Shown in pieces: positions 1 to 7,310 of a stretch of DNA of 32,123 bases (its first letter is position 1; every line of letters starts with the position of its first letter). This DNA comes from SAR202 cluster bacterium (GTDB taxonomy: Bacteria > Chloroflexota > Dehalococcoidia > Lucifugimonadales > VGZR01), in assembly GCA_016872515.1 (NCBI GenBank), contig VGZR01000022.1:1-32123 (forward strand), written 5' to 3'. A program made the translations under genes and the position numbers. The notes below the pieces were generated by a model that saw nothing but the letters and a program-made list of their open reading frames with translations, was not told the origin of the DNA and ran no database searches.

Positions 1-552
1 TTCCCCGTATCGGAAACAGTCCACGGTGTGGTCGTTGACCAGCCCTGCCGACTGCATGAACGCGTAGCAGATGGTCGGGCCGACGAACCGGAACCCCCGC
101 TTCAGCAGATCCTTGCTCATCGCATCCGCCTCCGCCGTTTTCGCCGGAATGTCGCCCATCGCCCGCCGCCCGTTCACCTTCGGCCTGCCGCCCACGAAGC
201 CCCAGATGTAGGCGTCGAAGCTGCCCTGCTCCTTCCGCACCGCGAGAGAGGCCTGCGCGTTGGTGATGGCAGCATTCACCTTCAGCCGGTTGCGCACGAT
301 CCCAGGGTTCGCCAGCAACTCGGCGAGCTTCGCTTCGCCGTACGTCGCCACCCGTTCCGGCTGAAAGCCATCGAGGGCCTTCCGGAACGCCTCGCGCTTG
401 TTCAGGATGGTCTGCCAGCTCAGCCCTGCCTGCATCCCTTCGAGTATCAGCATCTCGAACAGCGCCCGGTCGTCGTGCAGCGGCACTCCCCACTCTTTGT
501 CGTGGTAGACCGTCATCAACGGGTCGCTCGTCCCCCACGCGCAGCGGTTCAC
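1..552 (-). CDS. tag: DNA-3-methyladenine glycosylase I (3' end cut by window edge)
   Basis: Base-excision repair glycosylase that removes 3-methyladenine from alkylated DNA. The 184 visible residues are nearly the whole protein (the family is about 190 aa); only the last few codons lie beyond the left edge. Numbered from a GTG start at 550-552, the known E. coli Tag residues fall at the same positions: zinc ligands Cys4, His17, His175 and Cys179, and the base-recognition Glu38 in the motif EGMQAGLSW. The GTG overlaps the TGA of the upstream paralogue (GTGA), so the two are probably translationally coupled. It is the last visible gene of the rmuC-dinB-tag-tag run. The start is my choice: it gives the canonical N-terminus beginning VNRCAWG. 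The identification is secure, and the protein looks fully functional as far as it is visible. Confidence 0.93.
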   Translation of the reverse strand, partial: MNRCAWGTSDPLMTVYHDKEWGVPLHDDRALFEMLILEGMQAGLSWQTILNKREAFRKALDGFQPERVATYGEAKLAELLANPGIVRNRLKVNAAITNAQASLAVRKEQGSFDAYIWGFVGGRPKVNGRRAMGDIPAKTAEADAMSKDLLKRGFRFVGPTICYAFMQSAGLVNDHTVDCFRYGE

Positions 553-1184
553 CCCTTCTTCCTCGCCTCCCGGCTCGCCTTCGGCTTGGCGGCCCCGTCG
601 TCGAACGGCAGCACTCCGTGCCGGAAGCAGCCTACGTAGTGGTCGTTCACTAGGCCCACCGACTGGATGTACGCATAGACGATCGTCGGCCCAACGAACT
701 TGAAGCCACGCCCAATCATGTCCCTGCTCATGCGCTCGGCCAGCGGCGTGACCGCCGGCAGTTTTACGTTCTGCCGCCAGCCGTTGACCATCGGCTTGCC
801 GTCCACGAAACCCCACAGGTAGTCCGCGAAGCTCCCGTGCTCGGCCCGCACCCGCTGGATGGCCTCGGCGTTGCCGATGATGGCTCCCATCTTCGCCCTG
901 TTGCGGATGAGGCTCGCGTCCGCGAGCAGCGCCGCCAGCTTGGCGTCGCCGTAATGCGCCACCTTCGCCGGATCGAACCCGTCGAAGGTCTTACGGTACG
1001 CCTCGCGCCGACGCCAGACGCCCCACCAGTTCAGCCCCGCCTGCACACCGCTGAGCGCCAGGAACTCGAACAGCCGCTTGTCGTCCCTCGTCGGCGTCCC
1101 CCACTCCCGGTCGTGGTACTCCAGCTTCATCGGGTCGTCCGGCGGCACGTCCCAGCACCGCTGCAGCCCGTCGTGATAGGTCAT
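549..1184 (-). CDS. Tag-family DNA glycosylase paralogue lacking the Glu38 equivalent
   Basis: A second protein of the 3-methyladenine glycosylase I family, 211 aa. The zinc-site residues are present (Cys10, His24, His182, Cys186). In the motif that normally reads LEGxQAGLSW, however, it has LSGVQAGLNW, so Ser45 replaces the conserved base-contacting Glu38 of E. coli Tag. It also has a basic tail of about 20 residues rich in Lys and Arg. The ATG at 1182-1184 is preceded by a strong ribosome binding site (GGGAGG, about 5 nt away); the reading frame is open further upstream, but that part overlaps dinB. Ten bases separate it from the dinB stop, and its own stop overlaps the start of tag. Known: Glu38 contacts the methylated adenine in Tag. 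Inferred: altered base specificity or lower activity. The family is certain; the substrate is not. Confidence 0.88.
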   Translation of the reverse strand: MTYHDGLQRCWDVPPDDPMKLEYHDREWGTPTRDDKRLFEFLALSGVQAGLNWWGVWRRREAYRKTFDGFDPAKVAHYGDAKLAALLADASLIRNRAKMGAIIGNAEAIQRVRAEHGSFADYLWGFVDGKPMVNGWRQNVKLPAVTPLAERMSRDMIGRGFKFVGPTIVYAYIQSVGLVNDHYVGCFRHGVLPFDDGAAKPKASREARKKG

Positions 1185-1194
1185 TTCGCCTCCC

Positions 1195-2274
1195 TTATTC
1201 AAACCCGGATAGTCTCGGCTGTAAGGGATACTCCTGCACGGCCTCCCCCTCGAAGCCCGACACGCCCACGCCCACAAGACGAAACAGCCGCCCCGGCTGC
1301 ATCTCCGTCCTTAGGATCGCCTTAGCCGCCTGCGCCAGCGACTCCGCCGACTCCACCGGCTCCGGCAGCGTCTCCTGCCGCGTGAACGTCGTGAAATCCG
1401 ACAGCCGCAGCTTCATCTTCACCGTGTGCCCCTGCAGCCCGGTCCCTTCCAGCCGCCGCCATACCCGCTGGCTCAGCCGCGTCACCAGCTCCTCCAACTC
1501 CTCCGCGTCGCCCGAATACCGCGCCAGCGTCGTCTCCGCGCTCACCGACTTCGTCTCGTGCTCCACCACCACAGGCCGGTCATCCTCGCCCAACGCCAGG
1601 TCTAGCATGAACGGGCCCACCTTGCCGAAGTGCGCCCGCATCCACGCCGCATCTTTCGCCGCCAGGTCCCCGATGATGCGCACGCCCTCCTCGGCCAAGC
1701 GCGCCGCCGTCTTCGGGCCGACACCCCACAGCTTGTCCACCGGCAGCGGCGCCAAGAACGCCTGCTCCGTCCCCGGCGGCACCACCGTCAGCCCGTCCGG
1801 CTTCTCCAAGCCCGACGCTACCTTCGCCACCGACTTGCTCGTCGCCACGCCGATGGAAATCGTCAGCTTGGTCTCCGCCTTGACCCGCCGCTTGATCTCC
1901 GCCGCAATCATCCTCGGCGTGTTCTCGAGCGTCACCAGCGCCGTCACGTCCAGGTACGCCTCGTCCAGCGACATCGGCTCCACCAGCGGCGTGTACCCGT
2001 GGAAGACGGCCATCACCTGCTCGGAGACCTCGTGATAGACGTCGAACCGCGGCGGCACGCGGACGGCCTGTGGACACAGCCGCATCGCCGTGAACATCGG
2101 CATCGCCGACCGCACCCCGAACTTCCGCACCTCGTACGACGCCGCAGCGACGACACCCCGGCCCTCAGGAGACCCACCGACTACCACAGGCTTCCCCCGC
2201 AGCGCCGGGTTATCCCGCTGCTCCACCGAGGCGTAGAACGCATCCATGTCCGCGTGCAGGACGTGGCGAACCAA
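1195..2274 (-). CDS. dinB: DNA polymerase IV, Y-family translesion polymerase
   Basis: Error-prone polymerase that copies past damaged bases; 359 aa, the usual length. The N-terminal catalytic motif HADMDAFYASVE gives metal ligands Asp9 and Asp11. The second motif, SLDEAYLD, gives Asp104 and Glu105. The steric-gate position that is Phe13 in E. coli DinB is Tyr14 here, as in archaeal Dpo4. The helix-hairpin-helix motif (LWGVGPKTAARL) and the little-finger domain (from about residue 240) follow. The C-terminus ends in PLQPRLSGFE. It has no classic QLxLF sliding-clamp motif; the QPRLSGF stretch might be a divergent version. The start is a TTG only 2 nt after the rmuC stop, with no clear Shine-Dalgarno, so translation probably depends on coupling. 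It lies in one operon with the two glycosylases. Confidence 0.95.
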   Translation of the reverse strand: MVRHVLHADMDAFYASVEQRDNPALRGKPVVVGGSPEGRGVVAAASYEVRKFGVRSAMPMFTAMRLCPQAVRVPPRFDVYHEVSEQVMAVFHGYTPLVEPMSLDEAYLDVTALVTLENTPRMIAAEIKRRVKAETKLTISIGVATSKSVAKVASGLEKPDGLTVVPPGTEQAFLAPLPVDKLWGVGPKTAARLAEEGVRIIGDLAAKDAAWMRAHFGKVGPFMLDLALGEDDRPVVVEHETKSVSAETTLARYSGDAEELEELVTRLSQRVWRRLEGTGLQGHTVKMKLRLSDFTTFTRQETLPEPVESAESLAQAAKAILRTEMQPGRLFRLVGVGVSGFEGEAVQEYPLQPRLSGFE

Positions 2275-2276
2275 AG

Positions 2277-3536
2277 CTAAGTTTGTGCCGAGGGATTCTC
2301 GGCTTCATCGTTTACAACAGAGGATGGGATCCGGAGCGTAGTCGAAATTGTCTCAATCTCTGGGATGGCTTTCTTGGTTGGTGAGACGCCCAGTTCTTTG
2401 AATTTACGTGCCGATGGAAGTACCATCCTCTCCAAGGATCCGATACCCTCGTTAAAAGTTTCTACTGCTTTTTCTAGAGACCTGCGATGGTTGCCAAGGT
2501 GCTCTGCCCAGGTTGCGAGCCTGTCGTACAGCTCTCTGCCTAAGTCGCTAATTCTTCTTGCATTCTCAGTTAGTTGCTCTTGCCGCCAACCGTATGCGAC
2601 GGCATAGAGCAGAGAGATTAGAGTTGAGGGCGTGGCTACTACGACCCGAGCTTTCATACCCTCCTCTAGCAAGTTTGGCTCGTGCTCGAGTGCTGGAGTG
2701 AGGAAGAACTCTCCTGGCAAGAAGAGCACGACGAACTCAGGGGTATAGCCAAGGGAATCCCAGTAGGATTTAGCAGAGAGCTCTCTAATACGATCACGGA
2801 GTTGTTTTGCATGGCGTTCGAGAGCTGCTCGTCGCTGGTCATCGCCCTGAGCCTCAATAGCTTGTAAGTAGGCATCGAGGGGAGTTTTCGCGTCCACGGC
2901 TATTCGCCGCTCGCTCGGGAGGTAGATGACCATGTCTGGGCGCAACAGGCCGTCGGCACTACTTATTGTTTGCTGCTCGACAAAGTCACAGCGCTCAACC
3001 ATTCCTGACAACTCCGCAACTCTGCGAAGCGTTAGTTCCCCCCAGCGTCCACGCGCCTGTGGGTGTTTTAGCGCTTGGACTAGGCGACTTGTTTCTGAGG
3101 TAAGCTGTTGCTGACCTTTGGTGACGTCCTCCAGTTGCTGCCTCAGCGCACCGTAAGCCTCCTTGCGGCTCTTCTCGACTTCTGACAGTGCGTCGCCCAG
3201 TGGTCTTACCAAACCTTCAACAGCCATGAATCTCAACTCCAAATCGCCCCTGGCTTTTTTGATTCGGCTGTCGAGCGACTAGGTAGCAAGCTGTAGAAAG
3301 AGTTAGCTGTTCTTATGAAGCGCGTCGGTGGCTAGCGAGGCGAACACGTGGGAGATTTGCTGCTCGTCCGCCAGACGCTCGCGCTTGATTTCTTCAATAC
3401 GCTCCTCAGCCAGTCTGAGCTTGGTGGTTAACTCAATTCCTTCTGAGGTAGCTTTTAACTTGAACCTTGCCCAGGCCGCAACCCCTGCTATGGCAGCGCC
3501 AACGGCTGTACCTATGACAAACCAAAGGACGTCCAT
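2277..3536 (-). pseudogene. rmuC: RmuC-family protein interrupted by two in-frame stop codons
   Basis: RmuC limits recombination at inverted repeats and is a membrane-anchored nuclease-like protein. Read as one frame from the ATG at 3534-3536 it is 420 codons, a normal length. The order is an N-terminal membrane segment (residues about 3-24), a coiled coil, then the RmuC core with the motif IAVDAKTPLDAYLQA and the FVVLFLPGEFFL strand. Two stops break it in that frame: TAA at 3303-3305 and TAG at 3279-3281. The codons between and after them still read as RmuC (FLQLAT, then SLDSRIKKARGDLELR), so there is no frameshift. Each stop is one C-to-T step from a Gln codon. A strong ribosome site (GAGGAGGGG) precedes the ATG. 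A TTG at 3240-3242 could restart the 321-residue core without its membrane anchor. GC is near 50-55 %, well below the flanks. Assembly error is possible, but two stops make it less likely. Confidence 0.85.
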
Positions 3537-3567
3537 TTACCCCTCCTCGACCGAAGAGTTCGATGGG

Positions 3568-3606
3568 CCGATATCGGGATGGATACAGAATCCATCCCGA
3601 TATCGG
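3568..3606. repeat. Perfect long inverted repeat, 17-bp stem
   Basis: The arms are 3568-3584 (CCGATATCGGGATGGAT) and 3590-3606, with a 5-nt loop (acaga). The stem itself contains the smaller palindrome CCGATATCGG. It lies between the TPP-enzyme gene and the start of rmuC, just upstream of the rmuC ribosome binding site on the minus strand. No T-run follows on either strand. It could be a second terminator stem, a leader structure of the rmuC mRNA, or a protein-binding palindrome. The structure is certain; its role is not. Confidence 0.75.
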
Positions 3607-3630
3607 TGCCCTAGAAACTTCTTGAAGGGT

Positions 3631-3666
3631 CTGGGGGACTTCTTCCGGGCAGAAGAAGTCCCCCAG
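3631..3666 (-). terminator. Probable terminator hairpin after the TPP-enzyme gene
   Basis: A perfect 15-bp stem (3631-3645 and 3652-3666, arm CTGGGGGACTTCTTC) with a 6-nt loop begins 5 nt beyond the minus-strand stop codon of the TPP-dependent enzyme. Position and strength fit transcription termination of that gene. There is no U-tract, so it may instead be a 3'-end stabilising stem. Confidence 0.5.
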
Positions 3667-3671
3667 GGTTC

Positions 3672-5339
3672 TCAGAGTGAGCCGTCTATGACGACGTCGA
3701 GGACGGCGGGTTTCTTTGAGGCGAGGGCCTTTTTCAGTTCGGGGCCAATCTCGCGCGGGTCCTCGATGCGTTTTCCATAGACCCCCATCGCCTGCGCCAT
3801 GCCCGCGATGTCCAGCCGAGTGGGGAAGTCCATCCCGATGTACTTGCTCGGCGACTTGTCCTTGATGACCATGTTCTTATAGACGTTCATGTTCAGCTTC
3901 AGCACGCGGTACGTGCTGTTGTTGCAGATGACATAGACCGTCGGGATGTTCTCGTTGGCCGCGGTCCAGAACCCCTGCACCGTCATCATCGCGCTGCCGT
4001 CGCCCACGATGGCCACCACCGGCTTGTCGGGGTTCGCCAGCTTCGCGCCCAGGCCCGCGCCCATCCCCCAGCCGATGGCCCCGCCGCGTTCGCCGAACCA
4101 GCCGCCCGGCGTGCTGAACTCAATCGCGCCCATCACCGACGTCCGCGTCGTCACCGAATCGTCCACCACCACCGTCCCCGGCGGCAGCGCCGCCGCCACC
4201 TCCGTCATCATCCGCTCGGTGGACATCGGCTTCATGTCCCACCGCTCCTTGAGCCGCTTTTCCCACGCCGCCTGCTGCGCCGCCTTCTCTTTCGCGATTG
4301 CAACGATGCGTCCCTTCGCCGCCTCCTTCGCCGACCCCGACATCTCCGCCTCCAGCGCTTCCGCCAGCGCCGCCATCGCCATCTTCGGGTCGGCCGTCAT
4401 GCCCACGTCCGTCGGCTCACTCTTGCCCACGTTGCGCCCCGGCACGTCCAAGTGGACGATCTTCGTGCTCGCCGGCAGCGTCCGCCCGCCCATAGTGTCG
4501 AAGAACCAGTAGCTCGTGAACACGTTCCCCACCGCCAGCAACCCGTCCGCCGCGGACAGCACCTTCGTCGGCTCAGGGAAGCCGTAGAACATGCGCCCCA
4601 GGAACTGCTGGTGGCCGGTCGGGAAGTTGAACTCCGATACCGACGCCGCGTAGACCTTCGCACCCAGCGCCTCCGCCAGCCTCACCGCCTCCTTGCTCGC
4701 ATTCGACTGGGCGACGCGGTCGCCGATGAGCATGATGGGGTTTTTGGCCTTCGCCAGCAGCTTGACCGCCTCCTCCACCGCGCGCCGATCCGGCTCGACC
4801 CGGTGGTAGCCCGTCGTGGACGGCACGATCTCCACGTCCGCCTCGCCGTCCATCGAGTTCGCAGAGAAGCCGACGTACACCGGCCCCGTCGGCGGCGTCT
4901 TCGCCTCGTTGAACGCCCGCCGGATCGCCCCCGGCACCTGGTCCGGGTGGCTCAATTCCACGCTCCACTTCGTGAACAGCTTGACCATGTCGGCCAACTC
5001 CGTCCGCCCCTCCACCAACTTGCGCATGTCCTTGTTGCCCGACGTCAGCACCAGCGGCGTCCCGCCCTCGTTGGCGTTGTTCAGCAGGCTGATGCCGTTG
5101 GCCAGACCCGTCTCGATGTGCAGGTTCACGAACGCGGGCCGCTGGGTGGCTCGGGCGTAGGCGTCGGCGGCGCCCATCGCCACCCCTTCCTGCGTCACCA
5201 GCACGTACTTCAGATCCGGGTAGCGCTCCAATTCGTCCATGATGGCGCTCTCGCTCGTCCCCGGGTTCCCGAAGATGTACTTCACCCCCTCGGCCCGGAG
5301 CTGCTCCATCAGCGCCCGACTCCCCTTCATGCGTACCAT
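3672..5339 (-). CDS. Thiamine-pyrophosphate-dependent enzyme, benzoylformate decarboxylase / acetolactate synthase-like
   Basis: A three-domain TPP enzyme of 555 aa. The N-terminal pyrimidine-binding domain carries the cofactor-activating Glu51 (VTQEGVAMGAADAYA). The middle domain spans about residues 190-340. The C-terminal pyrophosphate domain has the motif GDGS (446-449) ending in CNN (472-474). The FGNPGTSE motif (23-30) and His74 in NLH match the benzoylformate-decarboxylase branch, in which Ser26 and His70 are active-site residues; the Ser position is Thr28 here. The substrate is therefore probably a 2-oxo acid, but family members include decarboxylases, synthases and oxalyl-CoA-type enzymes, and I cannot choose among them. 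The ATG at 5337-5339 is used; Met4 is an alternative. There is no small regulatory subunit next to it, which argues against biosynthetic acetolactate synthase. It stands alone between two hairpin-bearing gaps. Confidence 0.85.
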   Translation of the reverse strand: MVRMKGSRALMEQLRAEGVKYIFGNPGTSESAIMDELERYPDLKYVLVTQEGVAMGAADAYARATQRPAFVNLHIETGLANGISLLNNANEGGTPLVLTSGNKDMRKLVEGRTELADMVKLFTKWSVELSHPDQVPGAIRRAFNEAKTPPTGPVYVGFSANSMDGEADVEIVPSTTGYHRVEPDRRAVEEAVKLLAKAKNPIMLIGDRVAQSNASKEAVRLAEALGAKVYAASVSEFNFPTGHQQFLGRMFYGFPEPTKVLSAADGLLAVGNVFTSYWFFDTMGGRTLPASTKIVHLDVPGRNVGKSEPTDVGMTADPKMAMAALAEALEAEMSGSAKEAAKGRIVAIAKEKAAQQAAWEKRLKERWDMKPMSTERMMTEVAAALPPGTVVVDDSVTTRTSVMGAIEFSTPGGWFGERGGAIGWGMGAGLGAKLANPDKPVVAIVGDGSAMMTVQGFWTAANENIPTVYVICNNSTYRVLKLNMNVYKNMVIKDKSPSKYIGMDFPTRLDIAGMAQAMGVYGKRIEDPREIGPELKKALASKKPAVLDVVIDGSL

Positions 5340-5366
5340 CGTTCACTCACTCCGCGCAAAATATCT

Positions 5367-5428
5367 CCTCTCCCCTTGCGGGAGAGGCCTATGGACGTGC
5401 CTGGCACGTCTATAGGGTGAGGGGTATC
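5367..5428. repeat. Intergenic hairpin element (CCTCTCCC...GGGAGAGG plus inner palindrome plus GGTGAGGGG)
   Basis: An 8-bp stem (5367-5374 with 5380-5387, loop cttgc) is followed directly by a nearly perfect palindrome at 5388-5416 (CCTATGGACGTGCC against GGCACGTCTATAGG, one mismatch that would be a G-U pair in RNA), then GGGTGAGGGG. The same plan, GGGAGAGG then a palindrome then GGTGAGGG, recurs at 7071-7110. It fills the 92-nt gap between the MoxR-like gene and the TPP-enzyme gene. This looks like a dispersed REP- or MITE-like element. Confidence 0.55.
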
Positions 5429-5431
5429 TTA

Positions 5432-6325
5432 TTACACCTTCGCTAGTATCGCGTCCAGCGCCTCCGCCCGGAACCGCTCCATGTCCTCCGAGTCCTTGAT
5501 GATGGCCCCCAGCGTCTGCTCCACCGTCTGCTTGTCCAGGTGGTCATGGTGCAGCACCACCATCGCCCGCGCCCAGTCAAGCGTCTCCGACACCCCGGGC
5601 GCCTTGTCCAGCTCCAGCTTCCGGATCTCCTCCACGAACCTGCACACCTGCCCCGCCAGCCGCTCGTCTATCCCCGGCACCTTCGCCCGCACGATGCGCA
5701 GCTCCTTGTCCAGGTCTGGATAGTCTATCCAGAGATAGAGGCACCGCCGCCGCAGCGCGTCCGAAAGCTCCCGCGACCGGTTCGACGTCAGGATGACCAG
5801 CGGCCTGTGCTTGGCCTTGATGGTCCCGATCTCCGGGATGGTCACCTGGAACTCGGCCAGCGCCTCCAGCAGGAACGCTTCGAACTCCTCGTCCGCGCGG
5901 TCCACCTCGTCTATCAGCAGCACCGGCGGCTTGTCCGGCTGCGTCAGCGCCGCCAGCAGTGGCCTCTGTAGCAGGAACGCCTCGCTGAAGATCTCGCGCT
6001 CCCGCACGTCCGCCGGCCTTCCGTCCTGCTCGTCCAGCTTGATGCGCAGGAGCTGCTTGGGGTAGTTCCACTCGTACAGCGCCGTCGTGACGTCCAGCCC
6101 CTCGTAGCACTGCAGACGGATGAGCCGCGTGTCCAGCAGGCGTGCCATCACGTTGGCCACCTCCGTCTTCCCCACGCCGGCCCGCCCCTCGATGAGCAGC
6201 GGCCGCTCCAGCGACTGTGCCAGGTAGATGGACGTCGCGATGGCCGGGTCGGCGATGTAGCTCGCCTCCTCCAGCCGCTCCAAGATGTTCCTGATGGGGT
6301 CTGCCGCTGCCTTCTGCTTAGCCAT
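5432..6325 (-). CDS. MoxR-family AAA+ ATPase (CoxD-like)
   Basis: A single AAA+ module of 297 aa. Walker A is GRAGVGKT (47-54) and Walker B is VLLIDEVDRAD with Asp139 and Glu140. The sensor-1 region reads LVILTSNRSREL, followed by an arginine-rich DALRRRCLYLWIDYP stretch typical of MoxR proteins. MoxR ATPases act as chaperones that load or remodel metal cofactors in partner enzymes. The CoxD member matures the CO-dehydrogenase active site, and a CoxL-like subunit lies about 1 kb upstream on the same strand. That supports a CoxD-like role, but the usual partner with a VWA domain (CoxE) is not in the window. The ATG at 6323-6325 has only a weak ribosome site (AGG, very close). The family is certain; the client is inferred. 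Confidence 0.9.
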   Translation of the reverse strand: MAKQKAAADPIRNILERLEEASYIADPAIATSIYLAQSLERPLLIEGRAGVGKTEVANVMARLLDTRLIRLQCYEGLDVTTALYEWNYPKQLLRIKLDEQDGRPADVREREIFSEAFLLQRPLLAALTQPDKPPVLLIDEVDRADEEFEAFLLEALAEFQVTIPEIGTIKAKHRPLVILTSNRSRELSDALRRRCLYLWIDYPDLDKELRIVRAKVPGIDERLAGQVCRFVEEIRKLELDKAPGVSETLDWARAMVVLHHDHLDKQTVEQTLGAIIKDSEDMERFRAEALDAILAKV

Positions 6326-7040
6326 GCCTGGCTATTCTACCGTTTTCTAGAAGCAACATCGCCATCAACACTAACCCAATAGCGTGCGGGGAATGTTTGA
6401 ACTTCTGATTCGCCTAAAGCAGGCGTGGTACAGCGCTGGTCATTGGAAAAAGAAGGAAATCGAAACCGATGTGAAAGGCAAATGCCCAATGCCAGTATTT
6501 CCCACGCCATGGCTTAATAGGGATTATCCCTGTGATGACATCTCCCACCATGTTTTCCAAAGTGCTGGTCCAAGCAATGTCTTTAGTCGAGCGTACATCG
6601 CGGAGACGGAATCAGCCTGTCCTGGTCACCTTCAACGAGGCGCCAGGAAAGACTCGGCATTTCCCAAGCCTGCGCATTCAGTTGCACCATGGAGCCTGGG
6701 ATATCCCTGCAAACGCATTGGCTGGAAACGATACCCGCATTGACAACCCGCCGCAGCCATGGGAAGCTACTATCAATAATCGGACCCCCGTTCTTTTCCA
6801 AAGCGCCACCCTCGGATGTCTAGGTGGACAAAAGTGGGCAAATCACGCCGAAAAGCCCGTCTCGACGCCTCCCACGTAGCCACTCCGCCGGTTCACGAAG
6901 CCGTCGCGAGAAACTGACCGGCCCCTAAAGACTGGTGGACCTCCGGATGCTGAGGGGTGGTTGTCCGGTGTGTTGCGCGGTGGACTCGTGGTCGAACACG
7001 GGCCATGCTGCTGCAAGACCGAAGGCGATGACCATGCCAA

Positions 7041-7172
7041 GGGGGGGCGTTCAACCCCCCCGCCCCGTGAGGGGAGAGGGCCTTCGTTCTATGGGCCGAA
7101 GGGGTGAGGGCAGGGCACATCCTTGCCCAAAAAACACCTCACCCCGACTGGATGGCCCCAGGACAGGGTGAG
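7041..7172. repeat. Cluster of intergenic hairpins including GGGAGAGG / GGTGAGGG element
   Basis: At least five inverted repeats lie in series. They are a G7/C7 stem (7041-7047 and 7055-7061), CCCC-gtga-GGGG (7063-7074), CCTTCG/CGAAGG (7081-7086 and 7097-7102), GGGCA/TGCCC (7113-7117 and 7124-7128) and CTCACCC/GGGTGAG (7138-7144 and 7166-7172). The block GGGAGAGG, palindrome, GGTGAGGG at 7072-7110 has the same plan as the element at 5367-5428. This is probably a cluster of dispersed non-coding repeats. Confidence 0.55.
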
Positions 7173-7200
7173 CGAGCCAGAGTCCCTAACTTCGCTCCAC

Positions 7201-7303
7201 GCCTTGCCTGCTGCAAGGCAGGCACCTTTACAAACTCTCCTCCCCCTCGAGGGGGGGACCAAGAGCCTGCCCCGAGCCTGTCGAAGGGTGGGGGTAAAGC
7301 CCC
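7201..7303. repeat. Hairpins and a REP-like repeat just past the CoxL-like gene
   Basis: Contains a 7-bp stem GCCTTGC/GCAAGGC (7201-7207 and 7213-7219), the 14-nt palindrome CCCCCTCGAGGGGG (7242-7255), the motif GAGCCTG repeated at about 7263 and 7274 and ending in TCGAAGGG, and GGGG-taaag-CCCC close to the CoxL-like stop at 7311. The reverse complement, CCCTTCGACAGGCTCGGGGC, resembles a widespread bacterial intergenic repeat. These stems could also terminate the minus-strand CoxL-like transcript. Confidence 0.5.
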
Positions 7304-7310
7304 GCCTCGC

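Larger units (their letters stand above)
6326..7310. other. Long gap without a recognisable gene; hairpin-rich in its second half
   Basis: From 6326 to about 7000 the DNA has clearly lower GC (near 50-55 %) and only short open frames. Two overlapping plus-strand frames (6384-6743 and 6532-6879) are longest, but neither has a ribosome site, a GC-rich third position or any motif I recognise. This could be a decayed gene or imported DNA. From 7041 to 7303 it is a run of GC-rich inverted repeats, listed separately. No tRNA or riboswitch was recognised. Confidence 0.6.

Noticed and set aside
3279-3305. TAA/TAG reassigned to Gln in rmuC
   Set aside because: TAA and TAG both serve as ordinary stops elsewhere in the window (E1 alpha ends in TAA, E1 beta in TAG).
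6384-6879. Two overlapping plus-strand open frames of 119 and 115 codons
   Set aside because: No ribosome site, no motif, and third-position GC unlike neighbouring genes; described only as part of the empty gap.
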